A DNA stretch of 64,000 bases from positions 4,764,937 to 4,828,936 of the forward strand of contig CM069436.1 in assembly GCA_035610365.1 (NCBI GenBank). The letters run 5' to 3'. Position numbers and translations under genes: made by a program. Every line of letters begins with the position of its first letter. Positions within the stretch are counted from its first letter, which is position 1. Origin of the DNA: Aquatica leii (lineage: Eukaryota > Arthropoda > Insecta > Coleoptera > Lampyridae). The notes beneath the pieces were generated by a model. It saw nothing but the letters and a program-made list of their open reading frames with translations. It was not told the DNA's origin and ran no database searches. Below, piece by piece: positions 11,844 to 22,877 of the stretch.

Positions 11844-12280
11844 GTCGTATTTAAGACTTCACTGCTAATTCCACTTCTGTGATTTCATTATCTTTTCTGG
11901 TTCATTCCCATTTCTCATTTTTGTTTGTCCCGTTGTTAGTTCCTTTGATGACAGATAGGAAACTTTCTAATGACGTCTCTTTCGTACTCATTTTTGCTAA
12001 ATTGTAGGTTAAATTTGAGAAAACACAATATACACGTATACCATGCATTGAGAAACTATAGAAACATAGAAAATGACGATACACATTTTTTCTTTACCAA
12101 AGCTACAACTCCACTGCAGCTCTACTTCAGACGTCACCTAAAACGCACTGATTTTATGATGTTTTGCGCATGCGCGATCCTGGTAAAATTGCACAAACCC
12201 AAGAGAACTACACCACAGTAAATAAAATGGAAATATTCTAAAGTTCTTTGAGCGTCCCGGTATATTTGATCCACGGAGGT
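11844..12280 (-). mobile_element. Penelope-like element copy B, 5' side
   Basis: Continuation of copy B beyond the inserted CCC...GGG element. It is collinear with 6085-6480 of copy C, including the short MSTKETSLESFLS frame starting at 11991. Similarity to copy C ends near 12280, just before the CFAP206 3' region. The stretch 12281-12460 is AT-rich and is probably 3'-flanking or UTR sequence of CFAP206. Confidence 0.65.
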
Positions 12281-12460
12281 ATTTGGATTCTAAAACTTTG
12301 TTTATTGGAAATTGGAATACTGTGAAGTAGCTATTTACAAGAAATTGAATTACGTTATTATTAATTACAAAAATTGCAGTTAATTGAATTGGCTGTTATC
12401 AAGTAACTTGAATTTATGCCTGTATATGGTTTTTACACATTGTTTTTTTTACAACAAAAC

Positions 12461-14846
12461 TTAAGCCTTTTTCTTCTTTAATACGTCGCCCAGTTTTTTG
12501 CCCGTACATTTCGGTCGTAAAGAACTCTCATCGACAGGTCGAGTTAAAACAATAACGTGTTGATTATCGTCCGTTCTTCCTCGTAAACCATAAATGTGGT
12601 TTGATAGCTTAGGTACGTTGGTGTAATTATCTTTTTTAGTTTGTTGCTCGGTGCTTTTCATATCGTATGTTTGAGTGACTGAAGCTTCGAAAGCTCTCGA
12701 TTTTATGGTCTGTGATGAAGTAGTCACACATCTCGTTAGATTCGCCTAAGAAAAGATTATGTTTTTTTTTAATTTAGAAAAAAGTAAACGTATACGTAAA
12801 GTAAAGCTTGTCTCTTCCAATCCCAGATGTTCCACATATACTTTGGATCGATGTTGGTTGGCTCCGGATGTAACTCGGTTTGCGCTTCGTTGTTCAACAT
12901 GAGTGTTACTTTAGGTACTTCAGTTACTAATCTAAAAAAACCTTTGTAGAAGTACGTAACACAGTGGTTAATTTACCTTTCAACGTGGCACACTTCACGC
13001 AATTGATTTTCTAACTGCATTAAATTAATTAACTCCGGTTTTTGACGAGCCAATTCCAATCCACGTAAAATACACCTGTAGACGGTGTTATTAAAATTCT
13101 AATTAATACGCTTTTACAATACCGTTCGGGTTGTAAAATAAATGCGTTTGCAGCTTCTACTGACGAAAAGACGTAATATCTATTTCCAATGGTGACGACG
13201 CCCATGTTGGGATTACCAGGTATTAAACCACCGTTCGTTTGGATAAACATCCAAGCGCAAAAACCCATATACTGAAATATTAGGGTTAAAACCGTATCAT
13301 TCAATAAATGATTAATACCTCTAGTGCCAATTCGCCAAAATTCTTAATTTCGCAAGGATTTAAAACCGAAATACTTGTATTTGATGGTATAACTAAACCT
13401 GTCGTTTTACCTAATCGTTCGGCATCAGTAGTGGGCCCTTCGGGCCCAATAACCTCTTTCAAAGTATCGTTATCGATGTTAACGTCTTTAACTAACAATT
13501 CCAAATTACTCAGCAACTGATTTAACTGGGAAAGAACTATTGTTTGATTTTGTAATTCTCGCCAAATCGTTGCCAATGCAGAAAATAACGGCTAAAATTA
13601 TGTATTTATTATATTTTACGTATTTGCATATAACTTACAAGCACTATACAAGTAGGGATTGCAATTCTAAACTGAACAGATTTATGAACGTTTAGTAGCG
13701 CCTCCCGAAACTGTTCATAGATGTGTTTTGCATATAGTTCCATCTTTTGCACTTCCTCTGTAATTTTTCTTAATTTTTGTTATTTAGCTTTAGCTCGTGT
13801 TATTCTATTTTACCTAATAAATACCTCGTACTGTCGGTACAGAATCAATACATCCTTAATAGGTTCCACATTCGCCTCTTCAATTCCAATTGAAGCATTA
13901 AACGTTAATGTGTAACTCTCTTCACACATTTCTATTTGGTAGCAACGATCTAACGCTGTTGTTAAAACGTAAACGTTATCCATTATAACGGTTAAAGTTT
14001 TTTCCATGTCGATCTTAGTGACTTCAATAGCTTGAATTAAAATTTTGGGCACTGAAAAATAATGAATACTTAATTGTCGTTCCAAAAAAGTGTTTTTACG
14101 TACAATCTTCAATTCCAGCACCGCCTTTCTCGCAATCCCTGTTGAACAATCGTATGCCTGTTACGAAATCGGTAAATTCTACTAACTGCGCTTGTTTGTT
14201 AACAGAAGACGATGTTACAAAATCAGTTAAATCTTCGTCTGACAATATACTTTTTAACGCGGCTTCAGCTTCTTTATAGACCTAAGATTTAAACTCAATA
14301 CGAATCGTTTAAATAAAGTAAACGTCATTTACATGTTCAATGACAGGGTTTCCAAGACCAGAACTTAAAGTAATAAAAAATACGATTTTCTTAACTAGCG
14401 TGTTAATATCCGTCACGTTTTTATCGGAACTAACTTCTGAAATTTCTTTTTCGAGCGGTTCTAAGCGAGTCTTCAGGTTCAGTCGGTTTTTTTGTATCAT
14501 GCTTGGTGCGTTCGTAAAATTTTCTTTGCAATGCAATTGCATTTTCAACGTAATCATACTTGGGTTTTTTACGTTTTCTAATTTTTCTACGCAACATTTG
14601 ACGAAATGTTGCACATCGTTGCGATTTGGTAACCGTCCGGATGTGATGCCCCATAAAGGGTTTAACATAAGTAGTCGTACCTAAAATATATTATAGATTA
14701 TACTTTGCTTTGATTGTCTCACTATGTATATGTACATAGTTTATTAAGAAATTTTCTGAAAGTATTATGCATTTGCTTCTGCATTCTCTTAGTAGTTCCT
14801 GTACAACGTTTCTGGTTGTAAAATCCAAATCATCGGTGGTAACCAT
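12461..14846 (-). CDS. CFAP206: Cilia- and flagella-associated protein 206 (axonemal radial spoke factor)
   Basis: CFAP206 is a conserved axonemal protein needed for radial spoke 2 docking in motile cilia and sperm flagella. Exons read on the minus strand: 14846-14736 (start MVTTDDLDFTTRN), 14680-14333 (NPLWGITSGRLP, SSGLGNPVIEHV), 14281-14104 (VTGIRLFNRDCEKGGAGIED, a family hallmark), 14051-13825, 13755-13639, 13591-13319 (IGPEGPTTDAERLGKTT), 13271 to about 13100 (NPNMGVVTIGNRYYVFSSVE), about 13065-12980, about 12930-12796 (EAQTELHPEPTNI, WNIWDWKRQALLY) and about 12746-12461 (YTNVP, GLRGR, LTRPVDE). Splice sites are GT-AG and phases match for exons 1-7. Between the exon at 13271 and the next, the frame does not join cleanly (about 13050-13130), suggesting a one-base indel or an unrecognised intron. 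Length and domain order fit the family. Confidence 0.93.
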
Positions 14847-15258
14847 GCTGCTTTTTGGTCGAGTTTGATCAATATTATTTATTTTGTCAAGGTGACAGAT
14901 TGCAGCGTTTCTCTTACAGCAAAACAGAAAAATGAATGTGTCAATTTTTTAAATTCTATTCTGTCTTTTCCTCTTCTTTAGAAACTCTATTTTTAGATGA
15001 TTTGAGTTAAAATGTTTCGTGAAATAATATTATTTTTTACTACTCTGAGTTTAGATTGCGAAATAAACCGCTCAAGTTTTTATATAACGCCTTGTTTTTG
15101 ATTACCAATTCGAGTAATTATATGCTCGACACTGCACAGCGAGCAATTTCATCAGACTCAAAAGTAATCAATTTTAAAATCATACAAGAACTGAAAACCA
15201 ACTCAAAAAAAGCCTCCGTTTATAGCTCTCTCCGTAAGATAAATCGTTGTTAGACCAT
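14847..15258. other. CFAP206 5' flank, no gene seen
   Basis: This 0.4 kb stretch lies upstream of the CFAP206 start and ends at the target duplication of the LOA-like LINE. It should hold the CFAP206 promoter. I see no distinctive core element, and the short plus-strand frame at 15056-15253 has no recognisable features. Confidence 0.4.
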
Positions 15259-15363
15259 TAGTTTGCGGTGTTTTTTTTTTAATTATTTCAAGAGATGGTT
15301 CGTCTAGCGGTCTAGCGCCCCTGCACTGCGGTCTCCTTGGTCCTTTTGTGCACCTCTGATTTT

Positions 15364-16553
15364 TTACTCCCTCATCAGTTCTGTTTCATCAATGAAGTCC
15401 AGAAGTTTATTCCAAGGGGCTTTTTTCAACTCATCATCGGTTAGCTTTGATTTTCCGAGAATCGTTGTGCGTTGCATTTGATACGCTTCGCATTTGCACA
15501 GCAGATGCTGCGGAGTCTCGTCGTCCTCCAAGCATCCGCGGCATAGAGGGCTGATTTGCAGTCCCATTTGATGCATATGTTTGTTAAGGCCACAGTGCCC
15601 TGTAATTAGTCCCGTGAGTTTTCTTAATTTTTGTCGACCCATGCTTGATAGTGCAGTTTGAGTGTTTAATTGTGGCTCTGTAAGGAAGAGTTTTGTGTGC
15701 CTTATCCCTGAAAAGTTTTTCCATAATTTGTTATGCTCCGCTGCAAGTTTGCTACGAATTATTTCTTTTCCGGTTTCGTATGGGATTCCGAAAACGGGTT
15801 CAGGTCCAATGTTGTGCCCTTTTTTGCTAGTGCGTCCGCCATTAGGTTACCCTTTACCTTCTGGACTTTTGGTATCCAGATGAGCTGCACTGGTTGGCGA
15901 GTTGCCAATGTTTCCAGGCTGCTTATGCATGCCATAATCAGTTTGGACTTTATTACTGGTGATTTTAGCGCGAGTAGTGCGGCTTGTCTGTCAGACTGAT
16001 CGATGTCGGCCCATTTGTGTATGATTCGATAATGTTCCTGACACACCAGTGAATAGCAGCAACTTCAGCTTGGAAAGCGGACGCATATTTACCCAAAGTC
16101 AGCGAAAATTGCTTTCCATGGTGCTTGCCTCCATATACTCCTGCTCCAGTACCGTTGCGATTTTTGGCCCCATCTGTGTACCAGATAGTTCCTTTAACCG
16201 CGCCCGGGTAAATGTTTTTTGTCCATTCGTCCCGTGACGGTATTATCACCTTAAATTTCTTTAAAATGTGATAATTTTTTGTAAAGTCTGATCTCATAGT
16301 TAAGATCGTTTCTTCACGCAGCACGTTTGTATATGCCCGGTTTGTTTTTCTTAGTGATTGACGCGTGTTCATTAATGTGCAGCTTGTATGTTGCTTATCT
16401 TGCTTTCATCATTACAACGAGGTGTAATGGTGAAAGTGAAAGTAGTGCTTCCATGGCATTCTCTGTACTTTGCTTAGCTTTGCAGCTGTGCTTTTTAGGT
16501 TGGTTCTCTCACCCCATACAAGCGCGCCATATGTGATGATGGGTCTTGTTACC
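15364..16553 (-). pseudogene. LOA-like LINE: RT thumb, RNase H domain and Cys knuckle
   Basis: The frame resumes after the LTR insertion with VTRPIITYGALVWGER (about 16550-16500) and enters RNase H. Catalytic positions are visible: WYTDGAKNRNG (Asp), AFQAEVAAI (Glu), then in a shifted frame SDRQAALLAL (Asp) and GNLMADALAKKG (Asp). A frameshift lies near 16000. A C-terminal CRGCLEDDETPQHLLC knuckle follows at about 15500-15560. RNase H is used by this LINE group to remove RNA from the cDNA hybrid. Multiple breaks make it inactive. Confidence 0.85.
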
Positions 16554-17653
16554 TGTGACGCTTACTCCGGATTGCACTGCTTCGCTGTAATAAAAAGCTA
16601 GTGGACGGAACGGTTCTCGGGCGCCAGATTTGTTCGAGGAGTTTACTCTCCTGTTCGACGGCACTGTCCGGGTAACTACAGTGAAGACACGGTTGTCCAG
16701 GGCTTCAAACGGACTTAAAAGCGGAGCGAGGCGACGGAAATAAAATACACAATAGTAAATCAAAATAACTTTATTTATTCTCAAAATCAACAGCGAACGC
16801 TACAGAAGCGACGGCCACAACCAAGCAAGCGGAAGGTGATCTATAAACCAATGAGTGATTAGCGTGCGTTCGACAAGCGGTGACGTCGGTGACTAAGCGA
16901 GCAAGCATGCACTAGGGTAGCAACCTCCGTTGGTTGGATCGGTAGACGGGGTTACTTGGATTCGTACTGGAGAGGGAGGCGAAGGGATTTGGGCACGGTA
17001 CTGGTAGGCGTATCCGCAGGCCAAAGCCAAACACTACGGAGACGACGTGTTGACGGCGTATTCGCAGGCCAAAGCCAAACACTACGAATACGACGCTCGG
17101 TAATGGATATGGGAAGGCGTATCCGCAGGCCAAAACCAAACACTACGGATACGACGTGGTGACGGCGTATTCGCAGGCCAAAGCCAAACACTACGCCCAG
17201 TAAAGGATAGAGTAGGGAAGAGCAGACAAGGAGGGGAGCGGTATCTCCCCCGGTGGTTCGGTTAATAAAAGCAAAACGGCTTACCCTAAACTCCAGCTGG
17301 TGCACAGAAACCCCGGAATCTTCTTCGATGCGAGCTCCAACTGGAACTGGCGTTCCTGCGTCGGGGTCCCGCTTTTATTTGTGACTCCGGAAGTGGGAGA
17401 ACGGTTCAAGCGGAGATAACATGCGCTCTGACGGATGAAGCGCCGGTAAGCGGGGATAGCGCGAGCTTAATTGCGCGTTCGGTACTAGCGGAAATCCCTT
17501 ATTTATTTACACGGGTACGGAAACTTAATTAACTTAATTAATAAAATACAATTCTTAATAATAATAATTAAACAACGGTCCTAAATAACAAAACAAAATA
17601 AATCAAACATAACGTTCTATATTTTAACCCAATTTAAGTAACGGTTCGTTACA
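16554..17653. mobile_element. Solo LTR (1.1 kb, TG...CA) with TACC target duplication
   Basis: The block begins TGTGACGCTTACTCCGG and ends AACGGTTCGTTACA, with inverted TGT.AC/GT.ACA termini. It is flanked by TACC at 16550-16553 and 17654-17657. Removing it restores the LOA RT reading TVVTRPII, which proves the insertion. No gag or pol is present, so it is probably a solo LTR left by recombination. A primer-site-like TGGCGCCCGAGAACC occurs on the minus strand near 16617-16632, close to one end, which leaves the alternative of a very short LTR-derived element open. Confidence 0.75.
17006..17206. repeat. Minisatellite inside the solo LTR
   Basis: Four copies of a unit containing GCAGGCCAAAGCCAAACACT start near 17006, 17054, 17115 and 17163. 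Spacing alternates between about 48 and 60 bp, so the higher-order period is about 109 bp. Long minus-strand frames across it (pattern SVWLWPADT) are repeat artefacts. Confidence 0.8.
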
Positions 17654-19925
17654 TACCACAGTATATAAGCATTTGGTCATTGTGGGCTTCAATTCCCATG
17701 TATGCCCAACTATCCGTTTGGTTGTATTAAGAACCCTGATGGCCTTCGTTGTGACTTTTTCTAGATGAGCATTGAAAGTCAGTCTGATATCAAGAGTAAG
17801 TCCCAGATACTTGACTTCTTTTGTCATCGCGAGCGTAACTCCATACATCGTAGGTAATTTTATGTCATCCGTTTTCCGTCGTTTGGTAAACGGAAGAATT
17901 GCCGTCTTAGTTGGATTCACTAATAGTCCCTCTTTTTTGCACCATTTTTCGACGGTGTTTAGTGCACTTTGCATTATGTTCGATACAGTTGCCCCAAACT
18001 TCCCGTTTGTGATAATGGTGAGATCGTCAGCGTATCCTAAACCAAATAGCCCGCCGTCTTCTAGTTCTTGTAGTAGGCCGTCTATGACGAGACACTACAG
18101 TACAGGTGATAGCACCCCGCCTTGTGGGCATCCGCCAGCCACTTTGGCTCCCACAGTGCTACCGTACAAAGTAGCTGTTACCGTCCGATTCCTGAGCATT
18201 AAGTTGACCCAGTTTCGGACTAGAGGTGTGATTCCTTTTTTCTCCATTGCCCTTGCAATTGAGGTGAAGGTAGTGTTGTCAAATGCTCCTTCAATATCTA
18301 GAAAAGCACTCAATGCAATATCATTGTATTGGATTGCATTTTCGCATCTGTTTACTAGTTGGTGAATTGCTAGCTCGCAAGATTTTCCAGATTGGTAAGC
18401 ATACTGGTTTCGGTGCAGAGGCGAAGCCTTTAGTGCCCCGTCCCGTATATACCTGTCGACTACTTTTTCAAGTAGTTTTAAGATGAAAGAAGTTAAGCTG
18501 ATCGGTCTGTAGGATTTTGCCTGGGCGTACGTAGATCTCTCTGGCTTTGGTATAAATACCACCTTGATAATCCGCCAGCTGTTGGTATGTGCGAAGTGCT
18601 AAGCTGGCTCTGAGAATTTCGCATACTGCGTTTCGAAGAGCAGCAAATCCCTTTTACATTATGATGGGATAAATTCCATCGGCTCCTGGAGACTGAAAGG
18701 GTTTAAACGTATTGATTCCCCATTCTAGGTTTTCAGGATTGATTATTTTTCTCGCTAAGTCTCAGTTCCTTTTGGGTGTCTGTCTGTTTGGTACCTCTAG
18801 ATCCTGGTGCTTAGGAACTTCAGTTAACGACGAACCCGGGAAGTGTTTTTGCAGTAGTTCTTGCAAGGTATTTTCAACCGAGTCTGTAAACTTTCCGTTT
18901 TCGGTCAGCAAAGAACCGATGTTTCTAGTGCGGCCTTTGATCAGAGCCTTTTGAAGTCGAGAACTTGTAGGTTCGTTTTCTACGTCCCTACAGTACCTTC
19001 TCCATGAGTCTCTTTTTGCCTTTTTTATGGCATTGTTGTATGTTGTGAGGCTGGTTTTGTATTCATCCCAGTCTCCGCTTTTTTTGGGTGTATTAAATAG
19101 CCTTCTGGTGCGTGCCCTTGCTTTGTCAAGCTCCCTCTTCCACCAAGTTATCTTGTTTGGGGTTCGTTTGACAGTTTTTGGGCAGCTTGCTTCAAATGCG
19201 GATTTTAATGAATTAACAATACTATCGGTCATTAGTGCGTTAATCTTGCAACTGTGGGACAGTTCCTGATTTGTCCCGCTAAAGTTTCGTTGAACAGATC
19301 TTAGTCGGTTTTTCTCGGGTTTCTGTATTCCATTACGAGTTCCCTGTCTGATTCAATGTTGAATCGAATGTATCTATGATCAGATAAAGAAGGTTCATCT
19401 GATACATGCCACATTTTTATCGCTTTGCTCGCTTTTGGACTAGCAAGCGTAAGGTCAATAACTTCACTGCGCGACACGGTTATGAACGTGGGCGCATCTC
19501 CGTTATTTATTATGTCTAAATTGCCTTTTAAAATAAATTCTAAAAGTTTTTCACCTCTTGGATTTGTGTTTGTGCTCCCCCACAAGGTGTGGTGTGCATT
19601 AGCATCGCATCCGAGAATCAGCGGTTTGTTGGCTCCACTGTTAATCAGCCTGTGGATTCTCTCTGGTCGTAGAGGAAGCAACCGGATCCGATAATGAACT
19701 CCCTCTAGTTGCCTTCCTCTACTACAGATATTTTAGCTGCCAATAGGTCTCTAGAACATAAATCCCACAGTAGCATTAGGTTTAATACATTTTTTATAAT
19801 AATGCATGTGCGAGGGTTGTGTACAGGCTGGGCCGCAAGCAGCCATCTGCCTAGACAGTTCAACCCTTTTATTATTCCGTTGTGGATCCATGGCTCCTGG
19901 ACAAGGGCAATGTCAATATCGTGTG
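17654..19925 (-). pseudogene. LOA-like LINE: endonuclease and reverse transcriptase
   Basis: Endonuclease: ALVQEPWIHNG (19705-19950), then GCDANAHHTLWGS and SDHRYIRF (19301-19681), the catalytic DANAH and SDH motifs of AP-type nucleases. Linker: 18762-19232. RT: YRPISLTSFILKLLEK, ALSAFLDIEGAFDN, GGCPQGGVLSPVL (18095-18562), and LGYADDLTIITNG (about 18030). A single Trp-to-stop change follows SPVL, and further frame breaks separate endonuclease, linker and RT. It ends at the LTR insertion after LYTVV. Confidence 0.88.
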
Positions 19926-19939
19926 TAGTTTGCGGTGTT

Positions 19940-21852
19940 AGCCAAGACAATAATTTGAATTTTGTCGCGAATTAAATACTCTTTATTATTATAGTTTACT
20001 CTTATATATTTAGTTCTCGCGACAACTCCGGATTTTAGTTAAACGCGATTTCGACGCGGGCGTTTGGTTCTAAGTTTTTTAATAATCCTTCGGTGCGGAC
20101 TTTTATTAATTTTGAATTGAATGTTAGTTGTGTACTTTTAGTGCTAATTTATTACCGAATGTTTATTGCAGACTAACTAATCATTTGGTTTTTTATCAGA
20201 TTTTTGGAAATTATAGGTATTTTTTTTGTATGCCATTTGTATAACATGTATAAAATCCAATGTAATTATTAGTTAGGACATCCCAAATTTAATGCAGTTA
20301 AACGAATACACAGATATGATAACAGGTTTAAATTTCAACACACACACTGACAATCTGCCAATAAGTACCGAGGTCCTGGTTACGAAAGCAACCCAGCTAA
20401 AGAGTTGTTACAAAATGTAGTATTCATTATCATGGAAGGAACCTACCACGATTTTAATACATACATTTAAAAGAGTTTTAATTGATTGAAAATAAAAAAT
20501 TAATAATATAAGATGCGACTTATAAGTATTTAAAAAATGATTGACAAAAAAGGGAACGTTGAGGATTGTTACATTTATTTTTATCGTATAAATTACACGT
20601 GTTTGTAGTTTTAATTTATAGAAACAACTTAATTCTGTACCTAATTGTCAATTATGGATATCGTCAATCTGAAATTCTATTAGTTAAAAATGAAAACAAT
20701 TTAATATCACTAAAATACAGAATCAAATGCTCAGGCTTTCTGTAAACTTAGTTTATGTGAATGCTTTGACTTAGAAATTCTACACTAGACTACACTGCAG
20801 ATGCAGTAAACTTACATCAACGCTTGTGTGAATGCTACTTCACAAGGCAATGCATACACCAGTGTTTTTCTCTGTTATGAAATCCATTCTAATCACATCA
20901 ATAGGTTAATATTTCGATCGAAAAAAAAGAAAATGTACAAAAAAAAATAAATTATTATGCATAAGTAATTTGAAATTAAAGCCAGAGATTAGTATCTTTA
21001 AATTATCAATTAATACTTTACAAAAAAAATAAATAAAGTAACGCAAATTAATTCTAAAAACAGAAAGAAATTGGACGAAATTTTGGCACCTGTTTTTTAC
21101 GAAAAAAGAAATATCTACGCAATGCCACTTTTTATTTTGATAATTTTTAAATTGTTAATTATTACAGTTGAATCTGTAACGTTTAATGTTGTGTTCAAAA
21201 TCACACATAAATGAAATTATGAAATAAAGAAAATACGACGAATCTAAATGACGTTTTAAGCGTTTCTTTTAAGATATGCCGATTTAGTAATTTTGAGTTT
21301 TAATTAGTAACTTGTGAATAACATCGTTTAATAATTTCACGCATATTAATTTTGAAATGATTGGTACACATTTATACAAATATAAAAACAATTGAATCTA
21401 CAAAATTGAAATGGTTGCCAATGCGTTTGTTTTACGAAAACAAAGAAACATGTAATATGTTTTTATAACGCTTGAATTCTAATGCAAATTGCTTAAAAAT
21501 TGCAGTTAGTTTTCTCATATCTTACGTTAACTAACTGTATACTTGCTTTGACGTTCAGTCCCGTTTCTGTAGTTCGCGGTTTTTGCGCCAGATAACAATG
21601 ATTGCGTAATTTCCCGCGTCTTTAATTGAATTTCAATTTGATCTGGTTCATCGCAAATGTAGAAGAATGTTTTAAAACAAAAGTTTGAAGAAGCTGGATG
21701 CAATGTTCTAGTTTGAACAATAAAGCCAAATTTGTAAGATCTGCTCTCCAAACGCCGCAGACTAATAAAAATCTAAGATGCACTCCGGCTATGATTAAAA
21801 AGCGGTTGGAATAGGCTTATGTTCACAAACATTTAACTGTTGACTGGCGCAT
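19940..21852. other. AT-rich intergenic stretch without recognisable genes
   Basis: No coding signature, TIR or LTR was found. A 74-codon minus-strand frame at 21527-21751 has no recognised motif and no coding support. The left edge continues the target sequence of the LOA-like insertion. Confidence 0.5.
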
Positions 21853-22657
21853 CCCAATCAACAAGGAAACGTTTTAAAAACGTTACAACGTTTTAAAATA
21901 GAAGAAATTAAAAATGGTTTTTAAAAAAATATTTTTGTTGCGTTTTAAAAATATTTCATTTAAACATTGATATTGCAATATTTTAAAAATGTTTTCTAAA
22001 ACATTTTTTAGTAACTTAAAAAAACGTTTTTACTGCTTTCACTTATACGCTTTTTTTATCTATTGTAATAAAAACACAACTATATAAAATTTTGTTACAT
22101 ATTATTTATACATACAAAATAAACTTTTTGTTTTTCTAAAAACTTTCTTGCAAATTTGAATTAAGTACTTAATAACCGCGTTTGTGCTACGTACCAGTAT
22201 CTGCGTGAAAAGATGGCGATTTTGTATATTATAATTGCATTATATTTTGAGCTTCATCGAATCAACAATTTCTATGGTATTACTCCATATGCTGTGTAAT
22301 GTTAGTGTATCAGTTTAATCGCTTTCTAATTTGCGTTCTAGTGAAACTCAAATAGATAATTTTAGTATATGTCAGAATTTATTATGATGGTACGTTTGTT
22401 TGTTCCAAGAAGTTTTGCTGAAGTGTAATATTATTTGTTACAGCAATGGTACACTGAAACGTTCATTCTATATACTTCATCATTTACATTCTTTGTGATG
22501 TTTTAAGGTTATCAAATTGATATGATGTTGGCCAAATGGGAGATTTGAACGTGTACACTAACCAATTAGTCTTGGTATGTAATTTTTTCTGATATTGATG
22601 GAGCATTATTTTTGTATGTACAAAGTTTCAAAATCGTGGATTGTTAGTTGTTGTAGT

Positions 22658-22819
22658 CAAAAGTTTTCTTATTTTATAGATAATATCCTTCGGCGTGGAC
22701 GAACGGCAACAACAAAAACAATCTTTATCGTTCAGGCTTTAACAACAGATAAAAGTTGTTTTTATTGTTGCCGTTCCTCCACTCCGAAGGATTCTATCCA
22801 TAAAATAGAAAAACTTTTG
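22658..22819. mobile_element. Foldback MITE, about 162 bp
   Basis: Two long arms form a near-perfect inverted repeat. The left arm starts CAAAAGTTTTCTTATTTTAT and runs through TCCTTCGGCGTGGACG. The right arm ends with the complement (TCCACTCCGAAGGA ... AAACTTTTG). Arms are about 65 bp with a short central loop near 22725-22755. It is non-coding, and the transcript would fold into one hairpin. Confidence 0.8.
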
Positions 22820-22877
22820 TATATTGGAAACTTTTGTGAGGGTTATTATAATTATTTCAATTAATATAAACTAATTA

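Larger units (their letters stand above)
15273..19925 (-). mobile_element. LOA-like non-LTR retrotransposon, 5'-truncated, with 14-bp target duplication
   Basis: A minus-strand LINE bounded by TAGTTTGCGGTGTT at 15259-15272 and 19926-19939. The A-rich 3' tail (T-run on the plus strand at about 15271-15280) abuts the left copy. Domain order is apurinic-type endonuclease, RT, RNase H and a cysteine knuckle. This order, together with the WHVSDEPSLSDHR motif, points to the LOA/I group. The 5' end is truncated inside the endonuclease. It is interrupted by a 1.1 kb LTR insertion at 16554-17653. Confidence 0.85.

Noticed and set aside
15290..15345. tRNA-like text (GGTTCGTCTAGCGGTCTAGCG)
   Set aside because: It resembles a tRNA 5' half, but no complete cloverleaf or T-arm could be drawn, and it lies in the LOA-like LINE 3' region.
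17137..17305. Repetitive minus-strand protein-like frames (FGFGLRIR pattern)
   Set aside because: They arise from the minisatellite inside the solo LTR and have no independent support.
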